A stretch of DNA of 64,000 bases, from NCBI GenBank assembly GCA_010671905.1, contig JAAHII010000001.1, positions 5,332,001 to 5,396,000 on the forward strand. The letters are read 5' to 3'. The notes under the pieces were generated by a model that was not told the origin of the DNA, did not search any database, and saw nothing but the letters and a program-made list of their open reading frames with translations. This stretch comes from Leptolyngbya sp. SIOISBB. Its GTDB lineage: Bacteria > Cyanobacteriota > Cyanobacteriia > Phormidesmidales > Phormidesmidaceae. Within the stretch, counting starts at the first letter, position 1; the number at the start of each line of letters is the position of its first letter. Position numbers and translations under genes: made by a program. Below, piece after piece: positions 36,450 through 44,751 of the stretch.

Positions 36450-38111
36450 ATGCGCGATATTCAAGGACACTGGGCACAGGCGTGCATCGAATATTTAGTA
36501 GAGCAGGAAGTCTTTGCGGGCTATCCTGACGGCACCTTTCAGCCAGAAAAAGCGATTACCCGCGCTGAGTTTGCGGTTATTGCCAGTCGTGCCTTTGAGT
36601 TGTCTGCCAAGCGTCCCAGTAAGCAATTTGCGGATGTGCCTGATGATTACTGGGCCAAAGAGGTGATCGACCAGGTGTATCGGGCTGCGTGGCTGTCGGG
36701 CTATACCAATGGCACCTTTGGGCCGGGTCAGTTGATGCCGCGAGTGCAGGTGCTGGTCGCCTTGGCCTCTGGTCTGGACCTCGTCCCCATTCATCCCGCC
36801 GCTGAGGTGGTGAAGGCTTCCTTGACTGACGCGGCGACGATTCCCCAGTACGCAATTTCGGGAGTGGCGGCGGCAGTCGAACATCGTCTTGTTGTCAATG
36901 TGCCCCATCAGAATCGTCTGCGGCCCTTAGATCCGGCTACCCGTGCAGAAGCGGCGGCCTTCCTCTACCAAGCATTGATTATGCGCCGCGGTTTGCCTCA
37001 GCTTTTTGCCGCAGACATGATTGCCACCTTTGAACCAGATCGACCTGCCGAACTGCGGGGCGTATGGATGACCAATGTTGATAGTGAGGTGCTGTTTTCA
37101 CGGCAAAATCTCGTAGAGGGGATTGATCGCCTGGTCGATTGCGGTTTCAATACGCTCTATCCCACTGTCTGGAATGGTGGATTTACGCTATTTCCTTCGG
37201 CGATCGCCGAGTCCGTTCTCGGTGAAAAGCAGCGTTTACATCCTGGATTGACGCGATCGTCTAGAGAAGCGGCCCAAGATAATCGCGATATGCTCGCCGA
37301 ATGCTTGGAAATAGCCCACGCCAAAAATTTGCGCGTGATTCCTTGGTTTGAGTATGGCTTCTTTGCCCGGCGCGGCAATTCTCTCCGGTCTCGGCAACCG
37401 CTATGGTTCACTCACCAGCGCGATGGCACTCAAACCGACAAGCACAGTATGGAGTGGCTCAATCCCTTTCGACCAGAGGTACAGGAGTTTTACTTGGCGC
37501 TCATTGCCGATTTGATGGCTCGCTACCCAGTTGATGGCTTTCAGGTTGATGACCACTTTGGTCTGCCAGTAGAGTTCGGTTATGACGCTTACACGACCCA
37601 GTTGTACCGGTCTGAAACGGGTCAATCCCCCCCTAGGGACTCTGGCGAAGAGCACTGGATGCGCTGGCGAGCTGACAAGCTGACTGACTTTGTAGCTCAA
37701 GTGAGCCAAACGGTCAAACAATATCGTCCGCAAGCAACGTTTTCTGTTTCTCCGAATCCCCCCGGTTTTTCCTACCGCAATTTTTTGCAAGACTGGCCCC
37801 GTTGGCTGACGACTGCCTCAGTGGATGAAATTATTATCCAAACCTATCGGTGGAACTTGAGCAGTTTTGTCAACGAGCTGCAGAAATCGTCTGTACAGTC
37901 TTTAAAAACGCAAGTACCGATCAGCATTGGGGTTTTGGCGGGGTTGCGCAATCGTCCGATGCCGCTGCCCATTCTCAAACAACAAGGTCAAGCTGTCCGC
38001 GCCAATGGTTATGCTGGGATGGCCTTCTTCTTTTACGAGACGCTCTGGCAACCGGCTGACGAATCGGCGAGTTTACGCCGTGATACGCTCAAGGCTTTAT
38101 TAAAGGCTTGA
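36450..38111 (+). CDS. SLH-domain family 10-like glycoside hydrolase (GHL10)
   Basis: 553 residues. Three SLH repeats at about 1-47 (DIQGHWAQACIEYLVEQEVF), 60-108 (FADVPDDYWAKEVIDQVYRA) and 118-172 (degenerate). Then a GHL10 barrel from about 198: ELRGVWMTNVDSEVL, FNTLYPTVWNGG, IPWFEYGFFARRG and VDGFQVDDHFGLP, with acidic catalytic candidates in WFEYG and QVDDHFG. SLH domains bind cell-wall polymers, so the protein should be exported, yet the frame starts directly in SLH1 with no signal peptide. An upstream start was sought; none fits. Homologs in cyanobacteria share this layout as far as I recall. Confidence 0.86.
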   Translation: MRDIQGHWAQACIEYLVEQEVFAGYPDGTFQPEKAITRAEFAVIASRAFELSAKRPSKQFADVPDDYWAKEVIDQVYRAAWLSGYTNGTFGPGQLMPRVQVLVALASGLDLVPIHPAAEVVKASLTDAATIPQYAISGVAAAVEHRLVVNVPHQNRLRPLDPATRAEAAAFLYQALIMRRGLPQLFAADMIATFEPDRPAELRGVWMTNVDSEVLFSRQNLVEGIDRLVDCGFNTLYPTVWNGGFTLFPSAIAESVLGEKQRLHPGLTRSSREAAQDNRDMLAECLEIAHAKNLRVIPWFEYGFFARRGNSLRSRQPLWFTHQRDGTQTDKHSMEWLNPFRPEVQEFYLALIADLMARYPVDGFQVDDHFGLPVEFGYDAYTTQLYRSETGQSPPRDSGEEHWMRWRADKLTDFVAQVSQTVKQYRPQATFSVSPNPPGFSYRNFLQDWPRWLTTASVDEIIIQTYRWNLSSFVNELQKSSVQSLKTQVPISIGVLAGLRNRPMPLPILKQQGQAVRANGYAGMAFFFYETLWQPADESASLRRDTLKALLKA

Positions 38112-38373
38112 TGAAGTAGAGTGGCGATCTTTTTCCCTCCTCTTCACCCTTGATGAGTGGACACTGACGAGGCTCTATCCGCCTAGCTGCCTGATGTCTT
38201 GCCACGGCGGCTCATCCTCTCCAAAGAACTGATGCCTGAATGGACTCCGTGTTTTCCCTGACGAGAAAACACATTTACATGAAGGAAGTTCGAACCTTGT
38301 CTCGAGATCGTTGATTTTCCTTCAAATATGTGAACAATCAAATAGCAACCTTGAACAGAGATGGGGCGTCACT

Positions 38374-38823
38374 ATGGCTCTTGGCGATTTGATTAGAGAC
38401 TCTGCAGTGCAAGCTAGCATTGTTGAAGACTGTGACCAATTGATCAACTCGCAGGTCTCCCAAAAGGGAGGCGTTTCAGGTATGGCTCTCAAAACGGCCT
38501 ATCGGGTGGTCAAAGGCATTGGTCCCACTTACATTAAAGGCGCGCTTGGTCGCATGTTGCCGCCGACGCTAGAGGCACTAGATCCGATCTGGCAAGAAGG
38601 TATGCAATCAGGTGAGCCAGTCGCGTATCTTGAACAGCATCGCTCTCGTACGGCCGATCTCATTCTGAGTGTGACTGATCACCGTATCCAGTACACCTCT
38701 GGCCCGATTCTGGGTGTATATAAGAAATTGCGCAAGTCAGTGAAAAGCGATGTTGAAGCGGCTGTACCCGAATTAGCCCTCATCCTTGATCGCCACTTTA
38801 ATCAGGTGCTCCAAAGTGCCTAG
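38374..38823 (+). CDS. DUF6918-like conserved protein
   Basis: 149 residues from ATG 38374; the frame is open back to 38311. LIRDSAVQASIVEDCDQLIN, KGGVSGMALKTAYRVVKGIG, LPPTLEALDPIW and VKSDVEAAVPELALILDRHF fit a helical family shared with actinobacteria (DUF6918 as I recall it). Function unknown. No partner nearby. Confidence 0.72.
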   Translation: MALGDLIRDSAVQASIVEDCDQLINSQVSQKGGVSGMALKTAYRVVKGIGPTYIKGALGRMLPPTLEALDPIWQEGMQSGEPVAYLEQHRSRTADLILSVTDHRIQYTSGPILGVYKKLRKSVKSDVEAAVPELALILDRHFNQVLQSA

Positions 38824-39023
38824 CGACGACTGGAAATTTGGGGTGTGATTGCTGCGGAATTAGACCCACCATATTAAATTTTCGGAAGGCCCATGTCAGA
38901 GCTCTGGCATGAGGCCTTTGGCCTTTCTTACACCTCTGACTGAGGAACGTTTGACTGACCAGAGTTGCCGTGAATTGTTCAGCAAACCGCAGTTTGCTGA
39001 GATATGGTAGCGGCAGATTTAAT

Positions 39024-39100
39024 TAGGACACTTTGAATTGATGCTCACTGCTAATCAAAGTGTTTCAGCTGCGGATTGTCCTGAGCAAACATTCACAGGC
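39024..39100 (-). repeat. Dispersed repeat family C, copy 2
   Basis: TAGGACACTTTGA ... AATCAAAGTGT ... CATTCACAGGC, the reverse complement pattern of 1880-1950. Internally palindromic (AGGACACTTTGA with TCAAAGTGT...GTCCT). The remaining 38824-39215 spacer shows no gene. Confidence 0.6.
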
Positions 39101-39215
39101 AATACATCCCTTGTTTGTAGGAAGAGTGCTTCTTGACGAATGTCGCCTATTGTTGGCTTGCTGCTGACTTGGCAGGATCGTGACTGATCTTGACGCCTCC
39201 CAACAGAATTTGGTA

Positions 39216-39341
39216 CTGCAAGCCACGGTTGAATCAGATCATCCCAGATGTCTGGAATCGTTATCTGATGAGCTTTTTAACTCTGTCGGGCTTGCCTTTC
39301 CCGAAGGGTATTCCGAACTCTAAATTCCGAATTCTGCTATA
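39216..39341 (-). repeat. Dispersed repeat family B, copy 4 (inverted)
   Basis: Right end CCGAATTCTGCTATA is the reverse complement of the family B start, and CCCGAAGGGTATTCCG is the insert shared with copy 3. The left end (CTGCAAGCCACGG) has lost TATAG. Confidence 0.68.
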
Positions 39342-39363
39342 TGCACTGTAGCCATGATCAAGA

Positions 39364-39397
39364 AAAAAGCCGTTGCAGTCATGACTGCAACGGCTTA
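39364..39397 (-). terminator. Intrinsic terminator of chlP
   Basis: Minus-strand hairpin AGCCGTTGCAGT-CATG-ACTGCAACGGCT followed by TTTTTT, 30 bp after the chlP stop. Confidence 0.92.
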
Positions 39398-39426
39398 GGG
39401 GAGTGTGTCAAGGAGAAAGGCAGAGG

Positions 39427-40662
39427 TTACCAGGTTCGAGTGGGCGCTAGCGCACTGCCCCGAAGCAAACTACCGACCGTCTTAGCGGTGATTTTGAGTT
39501 GCGTTAGCGGGTTCGCAGGCACAACTGTTTTATACAGATAGCTGTCAAAGGTCAGCTTCTGCACATCCATGTCAGCGCACATTTCCACAAAGGCTTCCCG
39601 TGACGCATCGGTGCGATAGAAGACGCGTTGTAACAGATCCAAAACGAGATAAGTGATGCCGTACTCTTTATCCCAGCGTTTGATATAGGTCTTGAGGTCA
39701 GCTTCGGTGGGAATGCGCTGGCCCGCTTGGGAGAGCTCAACAATGGTTTCTGCACACATCCGAGCGGACTTAGCGGCAAAGTAGATCCCTTCGCCAGAAG
39801 ACTTGGTCACGGTACCTGCTGCATCACCAACGAGGGCTACGCGACCCACAACCCGGCGAGGACGAGGGTGTTCAGGAATGGGGTGGGCTTCGACCTTGAT
39901 GATCTCGCCACCTTCGATGCGCTTGGCAGCCCGCTTGCGAATGCCAGCCTGCAGAGACTTGATCTTGGCTTGATTCACGCGCATGGTACCGGTCCCTACT
40001 GCCACGTGGTCGTACTTAGGGAAGACCCAGGCATAAAAGTCCGGGGAGACATCGTTCCCAACGTACATTTCGGCTAACTCTTCGTAGTAAGCCATCTTGT
40101 CATCGGGGATGCGGATCCGCTCTTGGAAGGCGATCGCATAGTTGTAATCACCTGCATCAATGGCTTTGGCAACACGAGAGTTAGCGCCGTCTGCGCCAAT
40201 CACCAGATCTACCTGCAAGGTCTTGCTGTCGCCGATTAAGCCGTCAGGACGATGCTCAGTGTAATGGAGTGTGTAGGGCTCGCTGTCGGTCTGAGGCAGC
40301 TCTAGCTTATGCATGGTGCCATTAATCAGCTTGGCACCCAATTTGGCAGCGCGATCGCGCAAGAAGCCGTCTAGAACCTCACGACGGCACATCCCAATAT
40401 ATTCATCAGGCTTCAGCGTGCTGCCAATATTGACCTCAATATTAGAAGGAGAGATCATCTTCATCTTGCGCACCCGCCGATCAATGATTTCGGGGGGTAG
40501 GTCAAATTCATCAACCATACAGAGCGGAATCGCACCACCACAAGGCTTGGCGTTATCGAGCTTACGCTCAAGCAAATAAGTTTCAATTCCAGCTTTGGCT
40601 AGGGTTTCAGCAGCAGAGGAACCCGCTGGCCCGCCTCCGACAACGGCAACTCTCAGGGTCAA
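39427..40662 (-). CDS. chlP: Geranylgeranyl diphosphate/chlorophyll reductase
   Basis: 411 residues. Reduces the geranylgeranyl chain to phytyl for chlorophyll a and tocopherol, using NADPH and FAD. Seen: N-terminal FAD motif VVGGGPAGSSAAETLAKAG, ERKLDNAKPCGGAIP, DLVIGADGANSRVAKA and VALVGDAAGTVTKSSGEGIY. Length is as expected. Monocistronic, with a strong terminator and a 575-bp divergent spacer upstream. Confidence 0.97.
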   Translation of the reverse strand: MTLRVAVVGGGPAGSSAAETLAKAGIETYLLERKLDNAKPCGGAIPLCMVDEFDLPPEIIDRRVRKMKMISPSNIEVNIGSTLKPDEYIGMCRREVLDGFLRDRAAKLGAKLINGTMHKLELPQTDSEPYTLHYTEHRPDGLIGDSKTLQVDLVIGADGANSRVAKAIDAGDYNYAIAFQERIRIPDDKMAYYEELAEMYVGNDVSPDFYAWVFPKYDHVAVGTGTMRVNQAKIKSLQAGIRKRAAKRIEGGEIIKVEAHPIPEHPRPRRVVGRVALVGDAAGTVTKSSGEGIYFAAKSARMCAETIVELSQAGQRIPTEADLKTYIKRWDKEYGITYLVLDLLQRVFYRTDASREAFVEMCADMDVQKLTFDSYLYKTVVPANPLTQLKITAKTVGSLLRGSALAPTRTW

Positions 40663-41221
40663 GAGCTTGTCTCCAGATTGTGCAAATCTACGAAACGCAT
40701 CGTATCACGGGCTTTCGCCTCCTTCTGGTAGTTTTCGTAAGGTTGTAACCGTAATGCAACAGTCGTTTACAATTGGATACCAAAACGATGGCTTTTTTAT
40801 GGTCTAGATGCCTGTAGATCAATGTCTTGAATATATAATCTGGTCTGTTACTGATGTCGCAAATGTTTCACGTTGACTAATGGCGTTTGTTTACACAAAG
40901 GTTCCTTCGGTAATGCGATCAGTTGATGTCCGGTTGCATCAATATCCTCATATCACGGTCACTTCGCTGAAGACGATTCCATCCGATAGGGATAAAATTG
41001 AACTGTACCTGGGCATTCTAAAAACAGATCACTAAGGGTAGTAGCACGTTTAGCTGTTTGATTTGCTGCTCTTGCAACTCCAAAATGCCAGGGTTGATTG
41101 AGTTGATCGGTTTCTCATAGAGCTTTCTCTTGTAGAAAATCTGGCATCTGCGTGAGTTGCTCTTGATTCAACTAAACGTCTGTTAGATTGACTCCATGAT
41201 GGTGCATTTTAAGGTGGAGGT
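40663..41221. other. Divergent spacer between chlP and the STAS gene
   Basis: About 560 bp, AT-rich in the middle; promoters of both genes expected. I see no repeat family member, RNA gene or convincing operator. Confidence 0.45.
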
Positions 41222-41263
41222 ATGTCATTAAAAGGTTATGGATCAGAAAACGCACACCGCTGA
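41222..41263 (+). CDS. Possible 13-codon leader ORF overlapping the STAS start
   Basis: The only good Shine-Dalgarno (GGTGGAGG, ending at 41220) sits against ATG 41222, which reads MSLKGYGSENAHR and stops at 41261-41263, overlapping the first 26 bases of the STAS gene in another frame. The STAS ATG at 41238 has only AAAGG two bases before it. Translation coupling is plausible; the peptide itself may have no function. Confidence 0.4.
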   Translation: MSLKGYGSENAHR

Positions 41264-41597
41264 TGATGGCCGACAAGTTATTGTGATTACTCCAGCAGGG
41301 CGTTTGGATATCACAACTGCTTGGCAGTTTCGTCTCAACCTCCAGGACTGCATTTCTAGGGTGAGCCCCCACATTGTGATCAACCTTAGTCAGGTTAACT
41401 TTATTGATAGCTCTGGCCTCACCTCATTAGTGGCAGGCATGCGAGATGCCGATAAGGTGCAGGGCAGCTTCCGCATCTGTAATGTCCATCCTGAGGCTAA
41501 GCTGGTGTTCGAAGTCACCATGATGGACTCTGTCTTCGAGCTTTACGAAACTGAAGAAGAAGCCTTGCAGAACAGCCCTAAGCAAGTGGCTAGTTAA
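41238..41597 (+). CDS. STAS-domain anti-sigma factor antagonist
   Basis: 119 residues, SpoIIAA/RsbV-like. The phosphorylatable Ser lies in NFIDSSGLTSLVAGM (near 58). VIVITPAGRLDITTAWQFR is the usual first strand-helix. Partner-switching proteins of this type control sigma factors or other regulators by a kinase/phosphatase cycle. No kinase or phosphatase gene is adjacent. Its end overlaps by 8 bp the converging decayed gene. Confidence 0.9.
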   Translation: MDQKTHTADDGRQVIVITPAGRLDITTAWQFRLNLQDCISRVSPHIVINLSQVNFIDSSGLTSLVAGMRDADKVQGSFRICNVHPEAKLVFEVTMMDSVFELYETEEEALQNSPKQVAS

Positions 41598-42001
41598 TCC
41601 GACTGGCAAGTGCGTCACTTAAATCGTGCGTTTTCACGAGTTTAAAGGGGCCGTGGATTGCTCCCCAAGTTGGCTTGTTGGTCTTTGCCTCAATCCCTTT
41701 GTCATACATCCAAAAGGCAGGGTGAGTGAGGCTGCCTGGTTGAGGGGCGATCGCGTCAAACGCTAGGTCCACTAGTTTTAGTTTCACCATTCACCGTAAA
41801 TTGACAGCGCTCGCCCAGTAACTGTCGCACTGCAAACCGCTTACTATCTGCCCCTGGTATGGTCGTTGCCGACAATCGACTGTTGACTAAAATCTGTAAA
41901 TCATCTGTTCACAGGGCTGGTAATTGGTGGGGTTCTTGAGTGGTTCCTTGCCATCCCTGAGGATTTTGCAGGGCATAATATTCAACGGTTGGTATGTTCA
42001 T
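41590..42001 (-). pseudogene. Decayed hypothetical gene (one stop, one frameshift)
   Basis: From ATG 42001: MNIPTVEYYALQNPQGWQGT ... LPAL, in-frame TGA at 41909-41911, then the same frame continues ILVNSRLSATTIPGADSKRF to VNGETK. A one-base shift near 41785 leads into LVDLAFDAIAPQPGSLTHPA and the end at 41590. The three pieces read as one protein of about 136 residues. Family not recognised. The last piece alone (41590-41790) has its own ATG and could still be made. Confidence 0.5.
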
Positions 42002-42149
42002 CTTTCAACCGAATGCGCAGCAACCTTTGTCGATCAGGTGCCTGTTCAGAAGCTGCGCTAGCCTGCTCAATAAATTGCTCAATAAATAAAGTATTGCTAT
42101 CTTCGGCAAATAACTGAGTGGGGTAGTTCCAGAGCCGTAAATGGAAGTA
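41982..42149 (-). pseudogene. C-terminal remnant of a second decayed gene
   Basis: Open frame YFHLRLWNYPTQLFAEDSNT ... DRQRLLRIRLKDEHTNR ending at 41982, overlapping the next start by an ATGA-type junction that suggests a former operon. A TGA lies directly upstream and no start is visible. Beyond it, about 170 bp separate it from the IS element. Confidence 0.4.
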
Positions 42150-42321
42150 TCAGACTGAATTCGCTAATGTCCGGCGCGATTCTGAAAGGTGCCTGCTAAA
42201 GTCGACTTAATTGCTCAAATGCAGCCCCTGAAGTCATTGCCATCCCCACAAGCGAAATTTTTACTGTACTTTTTCGCACAACATGCCCGCAATTGCTATT
42301 GCCATAACTCAGGTACCGGTG

Positions 42322-43479
42322 CAGGGTTGATTCATTGTAGGAGACGAAAAATCCTCTCAACCTGGTTGGCGAGCTCTCGTAGAGCGGAAGTAACCGACTT
42401 AAACCCATTCAGTCGGAGCAAATTGATAGTAATGGAACGAAACAGAGAGGCATTGAGCAAAGCGTTCGGGTTTCGGCCATACGTTTCATCTTCATGAAGG
42501 ACGACATCTTTCGGCCAATGCAATTGATTTTCAATGCTCCAATGCCCTCGCACCATATTGTTCCAGAGTCTTGCCGTGGTCGCTAGAGAGCTGAGATAGT
42601 AGGCTCGATGAATGGAACATTTGTCTGGCGTACAGCGCCGTCGTTCAACACAGAGGATGGTTTTCGTCCCCTGCCAGCGTTGAGGGTCAATCCCTTGGGC
42701 AGAATACACGCTGACCCGCCGCTGTTCTTGACGGCCATGGTGGCATTCGAAGGGGGTTGAAGCGGTTTGTCGCGGTTGGCGATAACGAATGATCGTCTCG
42801 ATCTGACGATACAGCTTCCCCTGATTCTCTTTAACCGCCACCACATAGTCATTGCCCCCCCTCAACAATGAGCGACAGTGTTTTTTTGCGCGTGAAGCGC
42901 ATCCAGGCTGAAAGCCACTCCGCTCAAGTGGAGTTTCTCTAACAGATACTGCACAACCTTCAACTCGCTATTGTCGGTGGGGGGTCAGCGCGGCTAAATC
43001 GACGGTGATCCCTTGGGCTTGAGCAAAGACACTGACGAGTCCGACAAAGCGCGTTTTGCCGTCATCGTCGGTGATGGGTTGTCGAATCCGCTTCCCGTCA
43101 ATGGCATATACATCCTCGTCTACCGTGAGATACTGGCGCATCCATTGAACAAAGGCGTCGCTGAGCGCGGCAAAGTCAAGCCCGATATGGGCTCGCCGGA
43201 AGGTCGAAAAGGACGGTACCGCGTCAAGGTCAATCTGCAATAAGTCAGCTACCTCGGAACCGTAGCGTTGCGCAAACTCCTCTAGGGGGCGATTCCCTCG
43301 ATAACCCGCTAAATTTCCCATCACAATGAACACCAAAATGATCCACAGCGGATGGCGTTTCCCACGAGCATGACGATAGTCAGGGACGGTCTGTAGGGCT
43401 TCTATAAGGTTCATCGCAACATCAACGATACGGGTGCCTTACAGCTTAATTTTTATCTCATCACATTGAATCAGCCCTG
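42322..43479 (-). mobile_element. ISAs1-family insertion sequence with 10-bp target duplication
   Basis: 1158 bp. Terminal inverted repeats CAGGGTTGATTCATTGT (left) and CAGGGCTGATTCAATGT (right, reverse strand) match at 15 of 17. The 10-bp sequence GGTACCGGTG directly flanks both ends (42312-42321 and 43480-43489), a clean target-site duplication of the size this family makes. The transposase inside is broken. Confidence 0.93.
42332..43414 (-). pseudogene. ISAs1-family transposase, two frameshifts
   Basis: N-terminal part (43414-42986): MNLIEALQTVPDYRHARGKR, then the DDE-associated domain and VYAIDGKRIRQ. The frame is lost at a G6 run on the plus strand (42979-42984). A short middle part reads SELKVVQYLLEKLHLSGVAF ... 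LDALHAQK and is lost at T7 (42881-42887). The C-terminal part reads GNDYVVAVKENQGKLYRQIE ... GHWSIENQLHWPKDVVLHED. Catalytic DDE-type residues are all encoded if the frames are joined. The perfect target duplication implies recent insertion, so both lesions are young or are homopolymer errors. Confidence 0.88.
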
Positions 43480-43681
43480 GGTACCGGTGGTGATTCCGAC
43501 CTTTGCCAATGGCAGGTGAGCGGCATCGCGTGGTGGTAATCGACGAAGCAAGTTGGGTTCTTTTGCAGATCCCGCTTGGTAGACCCGCTTGACTCCCAGC
43601 TGTTATCCCCGAGTTGGCTGCGATGACCAGTCCACTTGGCGTTAAAGTGAGAGGAATAAGGAACCGGCAAAGGGCTGAGCG

Positions 43682-44389
43682 ATGAGCGAAGAAATCACAG
43701 GGAAAGTGTTACTGGTAGATGATGAAGCTGGGCTTCGAGAAGCTGTACAGGCCTATCTGGAAGATAGTGGTTTCACCGTTGAGGTCGCTAGCAATGCGTC
43801 TGAAGGTTGGGACAAGCTACAACTGGCTACCCCAGATGTGTTGATTTCTGACATTATGATGCCTCAGGTTGATGGCTATCAATTTCTGGAACAGGTGCGC
43901 GATGACCCCCGCTACAAGTCGTTGCCGGTGATCTTCTTGACCGCACGCGGCATGACTAGCGATCGCATTCAAGGCTACAGTGCAGGGGTTGATGCCTATT
44001 TACCCAAGCCCTTTGACCCGGAAGAGTTAGTCGCGATTGTCACTAATTTAATTGAGCGACAAGAAGCTCGTACTCCAGAAGGGGGGAACCTGCCGGATAT
44101 TGCCGCAATGGCCAAGCAAATTGAAGAGATCAAAGCGTTGCTAACGCAGAAAGGCAATATTAATAAGACGCCGTCTCCCATTCGCATCGACTTCACCCCT
44201 CGCGAACAAGATGTGTTGAACCGTGTGGCAGAGGGGCTAATGAATAAGGAAATTGCCAGTCGGCTTGATACCAGTGTTCGTAATGTCGAGAAGTATGTGA
44301 GCCGCCTGTTCAGCAAAACTGGTACAAATAGCCGTACCGAACTAGTGCGTTATGCGCTAGAGCACGGCTTAGTAACTGATGATGAGTAA
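43682..44389 (+). CDS. NarL-type response regulator, Rre1/Ycf29-like
   Basis: 235 residues. Receiver domain with VLLVDDEAGLREAVQAYLED, phospho-acceptor Asp in VLISDIMMPQVDGYQFL, and LPKPFDPEEL; linker 130-165; C-terminal LuxR helix-turn-helix (FTPREQDVLNRVAEGLMNKE). Close in pattern to the cyanobacterial Rre1/Ycf29 group, which works with histidine kinase Hik2 in stress and redox responses. No kinase gene nearby. Preceded by the IS right flank. Confidence 0.9.
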   Translation: MSEEITGKVLLVDDEAGLREAVQAYLEDSGFTVEVASNASEGWDKLQLATPDVLISDIMMPQVDGYQFLEQVRDDPRYKSLPVIFLTARGMTSDRIQGYSAGVDAYLPKPFDPEELVAIVTNLIERQEARTPEGGNLPDIAAMAKQIEEIKALLTQKGNINKTPSPIRIDFTPREQDVLNRVAEGLMNKEIASRLDTSVRNVEKYVSRLFSKTGTNSRTELVRYALEHGLVTDDE

Positions 44390-44590
44390 GCATCTAGCTG
44401 TCGGAACAAGCTTCTTGTCATTCCAAGCGGCTCAACAAGTCAATACTTGCTTGAGAAAATGCTAGGATTTAAGGCCGACTGATAGCGATAACAAGCGCTA
44501 GAGAAATTAGCCGTTGGTTGAAACTATCAACTTTGAATGGCTAGCGCCTCGCGTAAACATGAAGTTTTTACGAAAGCAAAACTTCGCGAT

Positions 44591-44619
44591 TTGTTACATA
44601 ACGTTAAATGCGCTACTAT
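44591..44619 (+). promoter_or_regulatory. Promoter of the DEAD-box helicase gene
   Basis: TTGTTA - 17 bases - TACTAT, predicting a start near 44626 and a leader of about 125 nt. The leader holds a stem AGGTGCA/TGCACCT (44631-44652). The rest of the 44390-44751 spacer shows no other feature. Confidence 0.6.
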
Positions 44620-44751
44620 TGGGTTTCACCAGGTGCATTCTGGTCTGCACCTACAATTCCCTTGTCTACTAGGGAGCTTTCAGCAACACACCGCCTAGAC
44701 TGGACCCAAGTTTATGTTTTGGGGTAGGCGCTTACCGGAATTACACATTGT

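Noticed and set aside
36194-36451. 85-codon minus-strand frame between the HNH fragment and the SLH gene
   Set aside because: Runs into the start of the SLH gene, no motif, no ribosome site.
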